A stretch of 64,000 nt of DNA from Sabellastarte sp. h YS-2021 (lineage: Eukaryota; Annelida; Polychaeta; Sabellida; Sabellidae). A model generated the notes under the pieces. The model did no database searches and had not been told where the DNA came from. It worked only from the letters and a program-made list of their open reading frames with translations. The first letter of the stretch is position 1, and every line of letters starts with the position of its first letter. Location: the NCBI GenBank assembly GCA_964017235.1, contig OZ024929.1:63645603-63709602 (forward strand), written 5' to 3'. Shown here piece after piece: positions 1-9,685 of the stretch. The position numbers were made by a program, and so were the translations under genes.

Positions 1-105
1 ACTTTACTATTATACACCTGTTTACTACTTTTCAAATGTCAGAAAATTACTTATAAAATGTCACATAAATACCTTTAAGCAATAAAGTTAAGAAAGTTGT
101 TAAAG

Positions 106-825
106 TTAAGAACCTTGAGAATCATCCTGGTTAATTAAAGTCATAGGTGTCATGGTGTTGGAATATAAGTTGCTGCTCTGCTGTAGCTGCTGCTGCAGCT
201 TTATCTGCTGCTGCATACTGTCCAATTGCTTCTTCCTGTTGTCCAGCTGCTTCTGTCTGTCATCCAGCTGCTTCTCCTTGTCCAGCTCCTGCCTCTGGAC
301 ATCCCTCTGTGCCAACAGCTTGGATTCTTTGAGAGTCTGGTTTAGGAGGTCCATACTCCTCATCTGGTAGGTTGGCCAGAGGTCCTTGTGTATCTTGCCC
401 ATGGCACTGGACATCCAGCCAGCCCAAGCAGTCCTGTCATTGGTCTGAGCCTCCATGGATGTCAAGAGTCTATCCAGCCTGTCAGAGATCTGGGCACTGT
501 TGTCACTCTGTTCACACATCCTGTCCAGGAGCTCTGACTCAGTACTGGCGCTTCTTCTAGTGATCCTCCTGGCTGTTGTAGTGGAGAGGCTGAGAAGTGG
601 AGGAGGGGTGCTACAAACTCTCGGTTCACCCAGGGATCCTGACTCGACAGGTTCGTCCACTGGATCGAAGTCTGTGGAAAGGTGTGAAGGCATGGTGGCA
701 GTGGCAGAAGATGCAGAGGCAGTTGAGGTTGAGGCGGAAGCAGTGGTGGCAGATGCGGAGGTAGAGGAGGCGGAGCTGGCAGGGACAGCGGTTGCAGATG
801 CAGATGCGGTAGAAGCTGGCTTAAG
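106..825 (-). CDS. Putative terminal coding exon, Ser/Ala-rich plus coiled-coil protein
   Basis: On the minus strand a pyrimidine-rich tract ending in TTTTTCAG gives a good splice acceptor at 826-827. The frame then stays open for 239 codons to a TAA at 106. The first ~60 residues are a low-complexity Ser/Ala/Thr tract. Around the middle there is RRITRRSASTESELLDRM, then a Trp-containing segment (WAGWMSSAMGKIHKDLWP), and the last ~80 residues are Gln/Lys/Glu/Leu-rich heptads (QRQELDKEKQLDDRQKQLDN), probably a coiled coil. I do not recognise the family. The architecture resembles the C-terminal half of Myb/SANT- or MADF-type DNA-binding proteins carried by DNA transposons, so it may be transposon-derived. 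No AATAAA is visible just downstream. Upstream exons would lie to the right and are not identified. Confidence 0.45.
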   Translation of the reverse strand, partial: LKPASTASASATAVPASSASSTSASATTASASTSTASASSATATMPSHLSTDFDPVDEPVESGSLGEPRVCSTPPPLLSLSTTTARRITRRSASTESELLDRMCEQSDNSAQISDRLDRLLTSMEAQTNDRTAWAGWMSSAMGKIHKDLWPTYQMRSMDLLNQTLKESKLLAQRDVQRQELDKEKQLDDRQKQLDNRKKQLDSMQQQIKLQQQLQQSSNLYSNTMTPMTLINQDDSQGS

Positions 826-1139
826 CTGAAAAATACAAACACATGTCAAGAAACACTTCAGGTACTTAGAGCTGTGAAGAAGTAACTTTTTTCTCGCTAC
901 ATAAAAAGATTTAACATATCTTGTCAACACCATTCAGTTACAGCTACATTGGTAATAGTTATTCAAAATATTCAAAACCAACATCTGCATACCAAGGTAA
1001 GTGAGACAGTGAGAATGTACATTATGCTGGAAATGGACTGCAAATGAGCAGTATTTACAAAAGACAAGCTGGCTTCATGTTAGGACAGGCCTGCAAGTGA
1101 TAAGGACAAGCCTGGAAGGGTTATGCAGGTGTTCCAATG

Positions 1140-1690
1140 GAGCCGACAGGCCGGTAACTATGCATCTTTGGAGAGTCGGGACCAATGTTTACATGGTTGG
1201 TTAGGGTCAGTTGTAAGTTACTGGCCTGTCGGGGAGAGTCGGTGAAATATCAAACATGTTTGATATTTCTATGACCATTGCCGACCCTTGTATTTGACCC
1301 TAATTTCAGCCCCCTAGCAACAGGCCTGTTGGTTAACTTAACAGCCTGTTGATTACACTTCCCGGCTTGTCGGTTAATCAAACAGGCCTGTCTGTAACAA
1401 GTATCTGGCTTGTCCCAAATATGGACTTCCACACTGTAAGTGATGACTCACCGACCGTGCGGGAAGTGTTACAGTACAGTCGGTAACTTTAGCTGGCCTG
1501 TCTGTAAGTGTTCCTGACAGGCCTGTAAAGTTTCAAGGCTGGTCGGTAACTTTAACTGACTGGGTCCTAGAGTCAGGAAAATTTGTAACCGACAGGCCTG
1601 AAACTGCAACAGACAAGCCGTAAACAATAACCGACAGGCCTGTAACACTAACAGACAAGCTGGGAACTGTAACCAACAGGCCGGCAATAT
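1140..1690. repeat. Subterminal short-repeat array of Harbinger A
   Basis: More than a dozen degenerate copies of a ~12-bp motif (GACAGGCCTGTAAC, or ACAGACAAGCC, and reverse complements) in both orientations. The same motifs fill the other end of A (5560-5860) and both ends of copy D (34980-35260 and 39380-39940). Clustered subterminal motifs in both orientations are usual binding arrays for transposase or accessory DNA-binding proteins; that role is inferred here. Confidence 0.7.
1244..1269. promoter_or_regulatory. 26-bp perfect palindrome near the MADF-side end of Harbinger A
   Basis: The core ATATCAAACATGTTTGATAT is extended by GAA/TTC on each side to a perfect 26-bp palindrome centred about 132 bp from the element end. 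An identical palindrome lies at the same distance in copy D, and a 32-bp version in copy C. A role as operator, replication or transposase site is inferred. Confidence 0.7.
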
Positions 1691-1729
1691 TTTTGCGTCT
1701 TACAGCCTGTTGGTTTCAAAATCTGTGGG

Positions 1730-1737
1730 TATAAAAA
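1730..1737 (+). promoter_or_regulatory. TATA box upstream of the MADF gene in Harbinger A
   Basis: TATAAAAA in a GGGTATAAAAAGG context, about 420 bp upstream of the MADF reading frame and just inside the subterminal repeats. The corresponding site in copy D has decayed. Confidence 0.5.
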
Positions 1738-2150
1738 GGTGAGTCGGTAGACAATCTGTGTATATTTGGGCTTTGACTTGTCGAGAAACAACTTGGTGTG
1801 CAGCTTTGATTTTAGGTTTTTTATTTTTTGGAAATTAGCTTAAGTACTGAGCTAGGCTGGACTGGTTGGGAGTGAAATCTGTTCTGTGAGGTTTCACTTT
1901 TATTTTAAGTTTTTGTTTTTTAAAACAAGCTGTACAATTGATTGATTGATTAGCATGCCAAGGGGCAGAAGGAGAAAGATTGAAGTACCAACTTGAGACA
2001 CTCAACCACAGTTTGAGTTAGGAGACACAGCAGAGGATATAAAGAGAAGGAGGAGGGAGAGAGAGGAGAGGGGTGAGAGAGAGAGGATTGAACAGGAGGA
2101 GAGGGATGAGAGAGAGGAGGGGAGAGAGCCAGGAAAGAGGAGAGAAGAGA

Positions 2151-3587
2151 ATGTGAACTGATACGGATACTGATGTAGAATCAACTCAATCCAGACAGAA
2201 GAAGGGCCATATGAAGTACATTTTCCTGAGTGATTCAGACGAAGAAGCCATTGTGGAGTTTGTTAAACAGCATGAGGAACTTTATGACAAGACCAACGAC
2301 AGTTTCAAAAACAAGCAGAAGAATGAAAGACTTTGGCAGCAGATAGCATCTACCATAAACGTGCCCATGAAGACTGTGAAGAAGTGGTTCGAGACTCAAC
2401 ATACCAGATATGGCAAGCTCACTCAGACGAGGTCAGGATAAGCTGCTGAGAAGAGCACAGAACGACAGACCTGGCTGAAGGACAGTTTCAGTTTTCTACG
2501 AGGTCACATCAGAAGGAAGGGAGTTTCCAAGTCTTCTGCATTCAAGTCACCCCAGAGACCTTCTGCAGCTGCAGCCTCAGCTTCAGTTCCAGATACATCC
2601 AGGGACACAGAGTCTGAGATGGAAATCAGCATTGCATCAGATGTTACTCATCAGCCTTCGAGCACCAGTCCCAAGCGACGACTGCCTCCAGTCGCAACTA
2701 CCACCACTTCTGCAAATCAAATCTTAGATCAGTTCCAGCAGATGAGGTTGATGATTTCCACATTTCTGGGTCCACGTCAGGACCCCACTCCAAGTCCTAG
2801 ACAGTCGTTCTGCAACTATCTCCACTCTGAGATTGAAAACCTGAAAGAAGGGACTTTTTAACCTTCAGGAATGAGACAGTGAAGCTTCTCAGTGAAATAC
2901 AGTACAAGGGTGAAGAAAGCAAGAGACAGGTCCACCAAAAGTAAAAGGTCACCACATTTCAACTTCCAGAAGCATCACAGGCCACAGCAGGACGTGAATA
3001 CATACTCACCATAAACTCAAACTCAACCAGTCTCCATTCCAGTTGTGCAGCCTACACAGACAGCCACAGGAGAGCCTGTTACAGTGATTGCCAAAGTACA
3101 GCAACCATCAAGGCCTTCATCAGCGTCAGCACAGCCAACTTCTTACGTAGTTGTGGATGACCAACAGCCTGGGACTTCCAGACAGATGATTTTCAACCCA
3201 CCTTCAGTTGCACCTTCACCACAGGAGGAAAGTCAGCACAATACTTCTGTATTATCCAGTCTCTTTGGAGCTATTACCAGTGTACTTCAGTACCAGCAGA
3301 TGGACACACCACAGCCATTTTCACCCTCTCAACTTCAACTTCAACCAGCACCATCACCAGTGCCATCTTCCACTCATCATGAACAGCCAAGACCTCCCAG
3401 CCAGTCCAGCCAGGAGAGTCAGCCCAAATCAGCCTGCACAAGTCGCACCAACCAGGCCCTTTTAAGGGCCACCCGAATCTTCCAAAAACAATTAACAAAC
3501 TACATGTCTGCCCAAAAACATAAAAAGCACACTGCCCAACACTTACACCTCCCCACAGTACACAAAAAAAGTTGTGTGAATGAATGA
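2151..3587 (+). pseudogene. MADF-domain accessory protein of Harbinger A, disabled
   Basis: The reading frame beginning around 2151 encodes a MADF (Myb/SANT-like, Adf-1 type) DNA-binding domain at 2235-2440, with AIVEFVKQHEELYDKTND near its start and VKKWFETQHTRYGKL near its end. In PIF/Harbinger elements such a second protein helps the transposase reach the nucleus and the transposon ends (family knowledge). Breaks: TGA at 2154-2156 where copy D has CGA, TAA at 2439-2441 where D has CAA, and a one-base loss near 2850 that ends the frame at 2861. The Pro/Gln/Ser-rich tail resumes at 3045-3587. This frame runs through the histone-like stem-loop at 3455-3470, and another frame stops at TAA inside that loop, so the true C-terminus is uncertain. 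Confidence 0.85.
3455..3470 (+). terminator. Histone-type 3' stem-loop at the MADF gene 3' end (Harbinger A)
   Basis: GGCCCT-TTTA-AGGGCC is a perfect 6-bp stem with a 4-base loop followed by ACCC, matching the form of the metazoan replication-dependent histone mRNA stem-loop. A downstream box CCAAAAAC begins 12 nt after the stem. Equivalent hairpins occur at the other five gene 3' ends in the three Harbinger copies. Confidence 0.7.
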
Positions 3588-3589
3588 GT

Positions 3590-4262
3590 GAATGTTACAC
3601 AAATATTAATAAAGTTCCACCACAAAACGGAGAAAAAAATAAAAAGTCCTCTAAATAAAAAATAATCCCCCTAAGACATTAAAGTAAAACCACCCACACC
3701 CCCCAACAAAACTCTATTTTAAAAAACACACTCCCCCCAAAAATCAAGATCCAGACTCAAACCGACGTCCCTCCCTCCCTCCCAAAACCCAACTTGAAAG
3801 AAAATGCCACATGCACACTCACAGACAAATAAACATGAGGCCTAACAAAATACTCAAACATATGAGTCGCAATGGACTAACAAAGTGAATAAAAAAATAT
3901 TAAACTGGACTGCAAATCTGTATAATTTTGTCTTACAAATTTCTTACAAAATACTTTTTTTTTTAATTCTTGGCAGAAAATATTTTCAGGTATTTATTTG
4001 AAAACTTTTTCTTTCATATTAATTTTTCATATTATTTTTTCTAAGAATAAAACCAGGTCATGTTAGGGTGGTATGTAAACTTTGTAAATCGAGGACCTGG
4101 GTTTTAATCTGTAAGCGATGGATTTTTTTTGTGAACTGATTTTGGGATGGATTTGTGTTTGTGATGGGGAATGGTTTTGGTGAAATTGATCTTATACAAA
4201 AGAGTTAGGAAATCGGGGTTATTTTTGAGGCAACACTTTGCTAAATAAAAGTTCTTGGATTA
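3590..4262. other. Spacer between the convergent genes of Harbinger A
   Basis: No gene. Strand-biased A/C-rich sequence (CCCT runs near 3768-3782) gives way to T-rich sequence after 3950. It holds a single copy of the ~40-bp unit (near 3735-3770) that is expanded to about six copies in copy D. Confidence 0.6.
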
Positions 4263-4269
4263 TTTGGGT

Positions 4270-4285
4270 AGTCCTGAAAAGAACT
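4270..4285 (-). terminator. Histone-type 3' stem-loop after the transposase (Harbinger A)
   Basis: Read on the minus strand: AGTTCT-TTTC-AGGACT, a 6-bp stem with one T-G pair, then ACCC and a CCAAGAAC box. It starts about 33 nt after the transposase stop codon, the usual distance for histone genes. Confidence 0.7.
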
Positions 4286-4318
4286 GATATATGACAGCAT
4301 GTTCTCCCCTCAGTCTTC

Positions 4319-5368
4319 TTAAACTCTGTCCCCCTGCCCAGCCAGTGCCCCCACATGATTGAAGTAGTTAACACAATGTCTCTCACAACTTTTGGCCTCT
4401 GCTCCATGGTGGTCAACAGCACCCTGAATCGCTTGACAAGTATACAAGAAATGAGTTCTCGAGCACCCTCCTCCCCTGGATATCCTGTAGTTGGATATTC
4501 TCTCTTATCTGGTCAGTTGGCGTCTACTGTAAGGCTTGACCAGCCAAGGCATCAGGGCAAAGGCGCCAGCCCCCAGCAAAAAGTAGTGTAGATCTGGCCC
4601 CCCAGGTCCAAGTGGTTCAGGTGGTGGTAGTCCCAAGGTTCCGTTTTCAATTCTTCTTTTCAGTTTGCTGCGGTTGAAAATCGGTGCATCAGATGATTAC
4701 CCACTGACCCCCGCATTGACCCACAGAAACTTGTACTCTGCATCAACTAAAGCCAAAAGTACCAGGGAGAAGTAGCCCTTGTAGTTGAAATATTCACTGC
4801 CAGACCTCTTGGGCTTCTTGATAGCAATGTGTTTTCCATCTAATGCACCGACTGCATGGGGGACATTCCATATGTTTCTAAATCTTTCTTCAATTTCCTT
4901 CCACTTTTCAGGATCAGTGGGACAAACCAGATACTCTTGTTGAAATTCTTTTAAAATGGCTTTGCAGACTTGGGGGACAAATTTGCAGATGGTCAATCTT
5001 CCAACCCTCCAGTGGTATTGCAGTGATGTGTAGCTGTGGATAAGTGTCTCAAAGTAACTGCCAGTTTCAGCCCAACTTCCAGTGGCTTCCTAAAGTTGGC
5101 AATTGACTTCCTGGGATGGGGGGGTGATCCTTTCTTCAATCAAATAAAGAAATGCTGGCTCCATCCTGGTGAAATTTCTGTAGCCTGGTATGTCACTAGT
5201 GATTAGCTCGTCCAAGAGTGTTCTGTAGCAACCTCTGTCCTCTCTCTGCAATATCCAGGGCAGGACCCATGGATTCTGTGGCTTCCTTCTCCTTCTGGGT
5301 GGTGGGGGTGATGGTGATGCTGGCTGGGCAGGTGCTGGGTTCTGCTGTCTTCTGTGTGTGGAAATCAC
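4319..5368 (-). pseudogene. PIF/Harbinger DDE_4 transposase of copy A, disabled
   Basis: The N-terminal piece (5368-5090) has a Pro/Arg-rich start and the conserved PWVLPWIL-type and YRNFTRMEPAFLYLIEER segments. The central piece (4996-4697) carries the HTH-like part and the first catalytic Asp in GALDGKHIAIKKPK. It then ends early (frameshift near 4697). The VVENSFGIL-type region with the catalytic Glu is present further left. Compared with copy D, sequence between RDIVLT and YFNHVGALAG is deleted. Homologous to HARBI1-type DDE_Tnp_4 nucleases, which cut and paste at TTA/TAA sites. At least three breaks, so inactive. Confidence 0.85.
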
Positions 5369-5492
5369 AACATATAAAATAAATTCAACTCAATAAAAAC
5401 AAAAGGACCCTCAAGTGATCTATCAATTGCTCTTGATGTGTTCCTGTCATCTTTGAAGTGTGAAATGAATGGCACATCACAGAGGTGCGGGG

Positions 5493-5500
5493 TTTATATA
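5493..5500 (-). promoter_or_regulatory. TATA box upstream of the transposase (Harbinger A)
   Basis: TATATAAA followed by CCCC on the minus strand, about 130 bp upstream of the transposase frame. It is conserved at the matching position in copy D (35324-35331), and copy C has a similar TATATATA. Confidence 0.55.
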
Positions 5501-5867
5501 GTGTGATATGGATCATGATTCTGGATCCCGACTATAGATACCGACCCACAAAAACAATCAGTCCTGTCGGGAAGGGTCGGGAACATATTTCCGGCTTGTC
5601 TGTTTGTCTTTACGGCTTGTCTGTTTGTGATCCAGCTTGTCTGTTAGGGGTTTAGGGCTTGTCGTAGTACTTCTACGACTGGCCATGCAAAAAAGGTCCC
5701 CGACCCTACGTCTTGTCAGGATGGCCATTACGGCCTGTCAGTAAGTGTACTGTCCTGTCGGGGATTTCATAACCACGCGCTTTTTCTCATGACTCCATGA
5801 CTTTTGCAACCGATCCTAGGGTCGTAGGGTCGGTTACAGGGCCGGCTCTAGTGGAACACCTGCATTA

Positions 5868-6066
5868 CAGATAAGCCTGGAAGTGTAACCGACAGGCCTG
5901 TTGCTAGGTGCATGAATTTAGGGTTTGTTACAAGGATTGGCAATGGTCGTAGAAATATCAAACAGGCCCGACAGGCCGCAAAGATACTACCGACCTTGTA
6001 AACATTGGTCCCGACTCTCCAAAAATACCTAGTTACCGACCGGTCGGCTCCAGTGGAACGGCCCCA
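5868..6066 (+). mobile_element. Harbinger remnant B, terminal segment disrupted by copy A
   Basis: This stretch matches the MADF-side end of copy D, including the half palindrome (GAAATATCAAACA) and an end reading GGCTCCAGTGGAAC...CCCA followed by TAA. About 50 bp of similar sequence lies left of copy A (1075-1123). Copy A therefore sits in the subterminal region of an older relative whose other end I cannot find. Confidence 0.7.
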
Positions 6067-6758
6067 TAATGCACAACATCCAATTAGTTAGGCATAAATT
6101 GCCAAGACATTAGACATATTCCAAGTTGCACCCAGGGAGGCAATCCAGTGTTCGGTAGTTAGAAACTAAGGTGGAAACGATTCCTGAAATAAGTAGATTT
6201 TTAGTTGACTTTTGAAACATGAGAGATTTGGAGCACTGCATATAACATGTGGAAGATCATTCCATAATTTTGGGGCATCATATGAGAAACTGTTGTTGAA
6301 GTGGGCCTTTTATTTATGGATAGAAGAACAATCATGAGGAACCTGAAAGAACATATTTTGGGGATTTGAGCATCTTGTGTTTACGGAATTTTTATACAAG
6401 GAGGGATATAGTGCACAATACTTAGGCTGGCCAGTAGTGAGATACTTATACACAAGAACTAGGGTTTTAAAGATAATTCATTGTCTGATAGGTAGCCAAT
6501 GAAGTGACTTCAAGCTGGATGTGATGTGAGTGAACTTAGAAAGCACCAGCGACAAACTGTGCAAGAGATTTTTGGACATATTGGAGCCTGGTAGTATTAC
6601 GGGATGACAAACTACGAAATAGAGAATCACAATAATCCAAACGACTGCTGACCAGAGCATTTGCAATCACCACTGATGTATCAACAGAAAGAAACCTCCT
6701 GATACGATGAAGGTCCCTCCGGCTCATAAAACAAGATTTGATGACAGAATTTACGTGA

Positions 6759-7457
6759 TTAGTAAAACAAAACACCAAGATTGTCAGCAACATCCGTGGG
6801 GGAGAGACAATTACCCAGGATATTGACAGGAAATGAGTCACTGAGCCATTTGTATCTACCTTGCACACCAAAAATTATAAATTCTGTTTTATCAGGGTTT
6901 AGCTTTAGTTTATTTTCAGACATCCAGACATGTATATTGTTCAAACAGGACTTGAGGCGGTCAAGAGACTTGAGACTATCTTCAGGGGATAGGAGAATGA
7001 ATAGTTGTGTGTCATCCACATAAAAGTGGTATTTAACTCTAGTATATTTTCTGATGTCTTGACTAAGGAGTGTTGTATATAGGGAAAAGAGAAGAGGACC
7101 TAAGACAGAACCTTGGGGAACGCCGAACTTCAATTTGAACAAATGAGAAACAGCACAGCCAATCTTGACTGACTGAAAGGGATCATGGAGATAGGATCCA
7201 AACCATTTTAAAACAGAGCCAGCAAAGCCAAACCTTACTGACAAACAGGAAAGGAGTGTGTCATGGTCAATCGTATCAAAGGCAGTGGAAAAGTCGAGCA
7301 GCACCAGTGTTGTAGGCATGCCCTTGGACAAAGATAAATGAATCTCATTTTTGATACACAACAAGGCAGTGTCTGATGAGTGCCCCACCTTATAGGCGGA
7401 ACTGAAAAGTGTTTCCAAGATCATGAGAATCCATAAGGGATCTAATTTGGGCAGCAA
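6759..7457 (-). pseudogene. LINE reverse transcriptase fragment (CR1/L2-like)
   Basis: Translated segment with RT motifs in order: HSSDTALLCIKNEIHLSL, LLDFSTAFDTIDH (catalytic Asp), FGVPQGSVLGPLLFSLYT (motif B) and HFYVDDTQLF (YVDD catalytic loop), then WMSENKLKLNPDKTEF. This polymerase primes cDNA synthesis at nicked target DNA. The upstream piece at 7390-7701 (NKLLSHLSLKS/VTPLIKK) is in another frame, and the C-terminal part (6478-6871) is frameshifted. Inactive copy. Confidence 0.85.
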
Positions 7458-7659
7458 CTATATGCTCAACCAAATTTGATAGAAAACTGAGACCAGACAT
7501 TGGTCGATAGCTCTCCAAATCCTCTTTTGAAAGGGTAGACTTTTTAATGAGAGGTGTGACAGTAGCTTGTTTAAAAGGACCAGGAAAAATGCCATAATGG
7601 AAGAAGGATATTGATACATTACTGTATATTTTTGTATACGATACATTACTGTATATTTT

Positions 7660-7661
<2 letters not shown>

Positions 7662-7695
<34 letters not shown>
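7662..7695. repeat. (TA)n microsatellite
   Basis: Seventeen uninterrupted TA units, preceded by two ~26-bp tandem units (GATACATTACTGTATATTTT...) at 7613-7660. Confidence 0.95.
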
Positions 7696-7696
<1 letters not shown>

Positions 7697-7967
7697 TGCA
7701 TACATAAACACTCCTATTAAAGTATTGTTTGTTAAAATACACACATATATATAGACTGTGTATTGTATTTGTGAGTGTCTGAATGTGAAGTGATTATTGT
7801 GTGTGAAGTGCTTGTTCATGTTGGAATGTTTGGTGAATGTTATTGTTGACTTTGAATGAACTTGAGTGATATATTTTAATTGTCTCCATTTTATCTAATT
7901 TGGATTAGATCATATTATTTGTCATTAAATAACATATTGAAGCACTTAAAAATCATTTGCCTGATCT

Positions 7968-8495
7968 CAATCCTAAAGCTGTGACACTGGCGAGCTTGCC
8001 AGGATTAGACGTGGTAATCTTGTCTACTTTACTTGTGTGTAGAGCTGTGGCACGATCCCACATAAAACTGGAGATTTGCTTCAAACATATACACCATTCA
8101 AATATGTACACGCAACTATTCTGACAACTATTTCGCTACATTTACCCCAGCTATTAGTCAGCATGCAAACATAATTGACTAAAAACAATTGACATTTCCT
8201 CATTTTTAATGTTTCTTTGGACCATTTCTCCAAAAAACCTGAAAATGTTCTTTTATTATAAAAACTGTGTAAAATAGCACATATATTATACACATATTGT
8301 AGTTGCTGTGTCCTTGCCTTAATATCAATTGTTTTAACTACATTAAACCATTTTCAGTCATTTTATCAAGTTTTATTCAACAGAAATAAATTTTATGCAA
8401 AACTCCAGTTCTATGTGGGGTTGTGCCATGGCTGTACATGAATGTAAAGTAGAGCAGACATAACCACGTCTAGCCAGGATTGAGACTATTTATAG
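7968..8495. repeat. Foldback/MITE-like inverted repeat
   Basis: The left arm (about 7968-8078, ...CCAGGATTAGACGTGGTAAT...GGCACGATCCCACATAAAACTGGAG) is matched in reverse complement by the right arm (about 8400-8495), with diverged identity and ~320 bp between. No coding sequence in the loop. Looks like a non-autonomous DNA element or old foldback. Confidence 0.6.
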
Positions 8496-8952
8496 TAAAA
8501 GATCAAATACTGTGTGAATAAATATTTCGATACTTGATTTCTTCATATATTCCAGCATATCTTGAGTACACTGAGTGTGCTTTGTTTTATATTTTTTTTG
8601 GTATGCAACTTTTTTTTAAAATACATTTTTGGAATATTCTCAGTTACTAAAGAGAATTACTATTTTTTATATCTGCCTCTTTGAAATTTCATCAAAGGCA
8701 GTTGTTGAAAGGTAAAAAACAAATAATTAAATAAAAAAAATTAATTTCTGCTTGAGGAGCATTTGTGGGCTTTAATGATTCTTGGTCATTGTTTATCTCT
8801 GTGTATAGGTTTATCCAGTTGTCATATGAACTGCTTCAAGTTTTATGCTTGGTTTCATATTTTCTTTTCGCTTGGTTAAAGATGGTATAAAATTTGTCCA
8901 GATTTTGTCTGTTTTTTGTGATTTTGGAACATATTGGAAGGGTAGTTTAGCA

Positions 8953-9210
8953 TTTCATCTTAGTTAATATGACATTAGTCATGATAGTTTGAGATAGTTT
9001 AAGGAAGAAGTACATTCACGAGGATCAAGCCACAATTATTCGTTCAGTTTTATTGGGAAGTGTATTAATTATTGTTGATTATTTCATCTTAGTTAATATG
9101 ACATTAATCTTGATAGGTTGAGATAGGTTAAGGAAGAAGTACATTCGGGAGGGTCAAGCCACAATTATTCGTTCAGTTTTATTGCGAAGTGTATTCATTA
9201 TTATTGACAC
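8953..9210. repeat. 129-bp direct tandem duplication
   Basis: Two adjacent copies (8953-9081, 9082-9210) starting TTTCATCTTAGTTAATATGAC and ending near GTGTATT, differing at about ten positions. No known family recognised. Confidence 0.85.
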
Positions 9211-9230
9211 TTTACCCAAACACTTTAGCA

Positions 9231-9464
9231 GGGGCCACAGTGGCAGAGTGGTAACACTCTCGCCTCCACCTCTGAGATTGGAGTTTGAATCCCGGCCTGA
9301 CCTCAAATGGGAAAGCTGGTGGTTGCTTGCCGTTAGTTGGCAGTTTACAGTACACAACCTTCACCAACTGTACTGGTTTCCTCTACCCATAAAACTACCT
9401 GTCCTATACATATGACCTATACAAAGTATTGAAAGTGATGTTAAAACCCCAATAAATAAATAAA
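9231..9464 (+). mobile_element. tRNA-derived SINE, copy 1
   Basis: The tRNA-like head has an A box (TGGCAGAGTGG) and B box (AGTTTGAATCC). A body with GCAGTTTACAGTACA follows, then a tail with TGATGTTAAAAC and AATAAATAAATA. Flanked by the 12-bp direct repeat CAAACACTTTAG (9217-9228 and 9465-9476). The same family recurs at 10456, 17506, 17707, 40788, 55657 and 56058. Confidence 0.9.
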
Positions 9465-9685
9465 CAAACACTTTAGTGAGTAGCTATATTTTGAGTTGTG
9501 CATTTATTTTAGATTATTAATTATTTTTAGTTTTATTGTTCAAAACATAAATTTTTACAGAACTATACCTGGAATCTCTACTAGTTGATATTACACTATC
9601 ATATCTTGCATTTTTTAGTTTAGATATTTCTTTAGCTTTGTTGGTTACACTTAGACTTTCAATAGCACAAATCAGGCTCACAGCA

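Larger units (their letters stand above)
1124..5864 (+). mobile_element. PIF/Harbinger DNA transposon, copy A (decayed)
   Basis: A 4.74-kb element bounded by terminal inverted repeats starting TGCAGGTGTTCCAATGGAGC on the left and, read from the right, TGCAGGTGTTCCACTAGAGC. It is flanked by a direct TTA at 1121-1123 and 5865-5867, the 3-bp target-site duplication typical of PIF/Harbinger. It carries a MADF-domain gene (plus strand) and a DDE_4 transposase (minus strand) in convergent orientation, both broken. It shares TIRs, subterminal sequence and coding regions with copy D at 34949-39952, which lies in the opposite orientation. Flanking sequence on both sides resembles the subterminal repeats of the same family, so it inserted into a relative (B). 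Confidence 0.9.
6080..7742 (-). mobile_element. CR1/L2-like LINE fragment, 5'-truncated
   Basis: The minus strand carries the RT core and, downstream at about 6240-6280, the APKLWNDLP-like C-terminal motif typical of this LINE group. It is 5' truncated near 7742 beside an AT microsatellite. Interrupted by several frameshifts. A second diverged copy lies at 50240-51870. Confidence 0.8.

Noticed and set aside
455-829. Plus-strand ORFs of 60-124 codons overlapping 106-825
   Set aside because: Mirror frames of a low-complexity Ser/Ala coding stretch; no splice or start context.
7458-7742. ORFs rich in Tyr-Ile dipeptides
   Set aside because: They translate the TA microsatellite.
9231-9300. Possible functional tRNA gene (A and B boxes)
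   Set aside because: The head is followed by a conserved ~160-bp body and A-rich tail and is flanked by target duplications in several copies; no proper cloverleaf was evident. It is a SINE.
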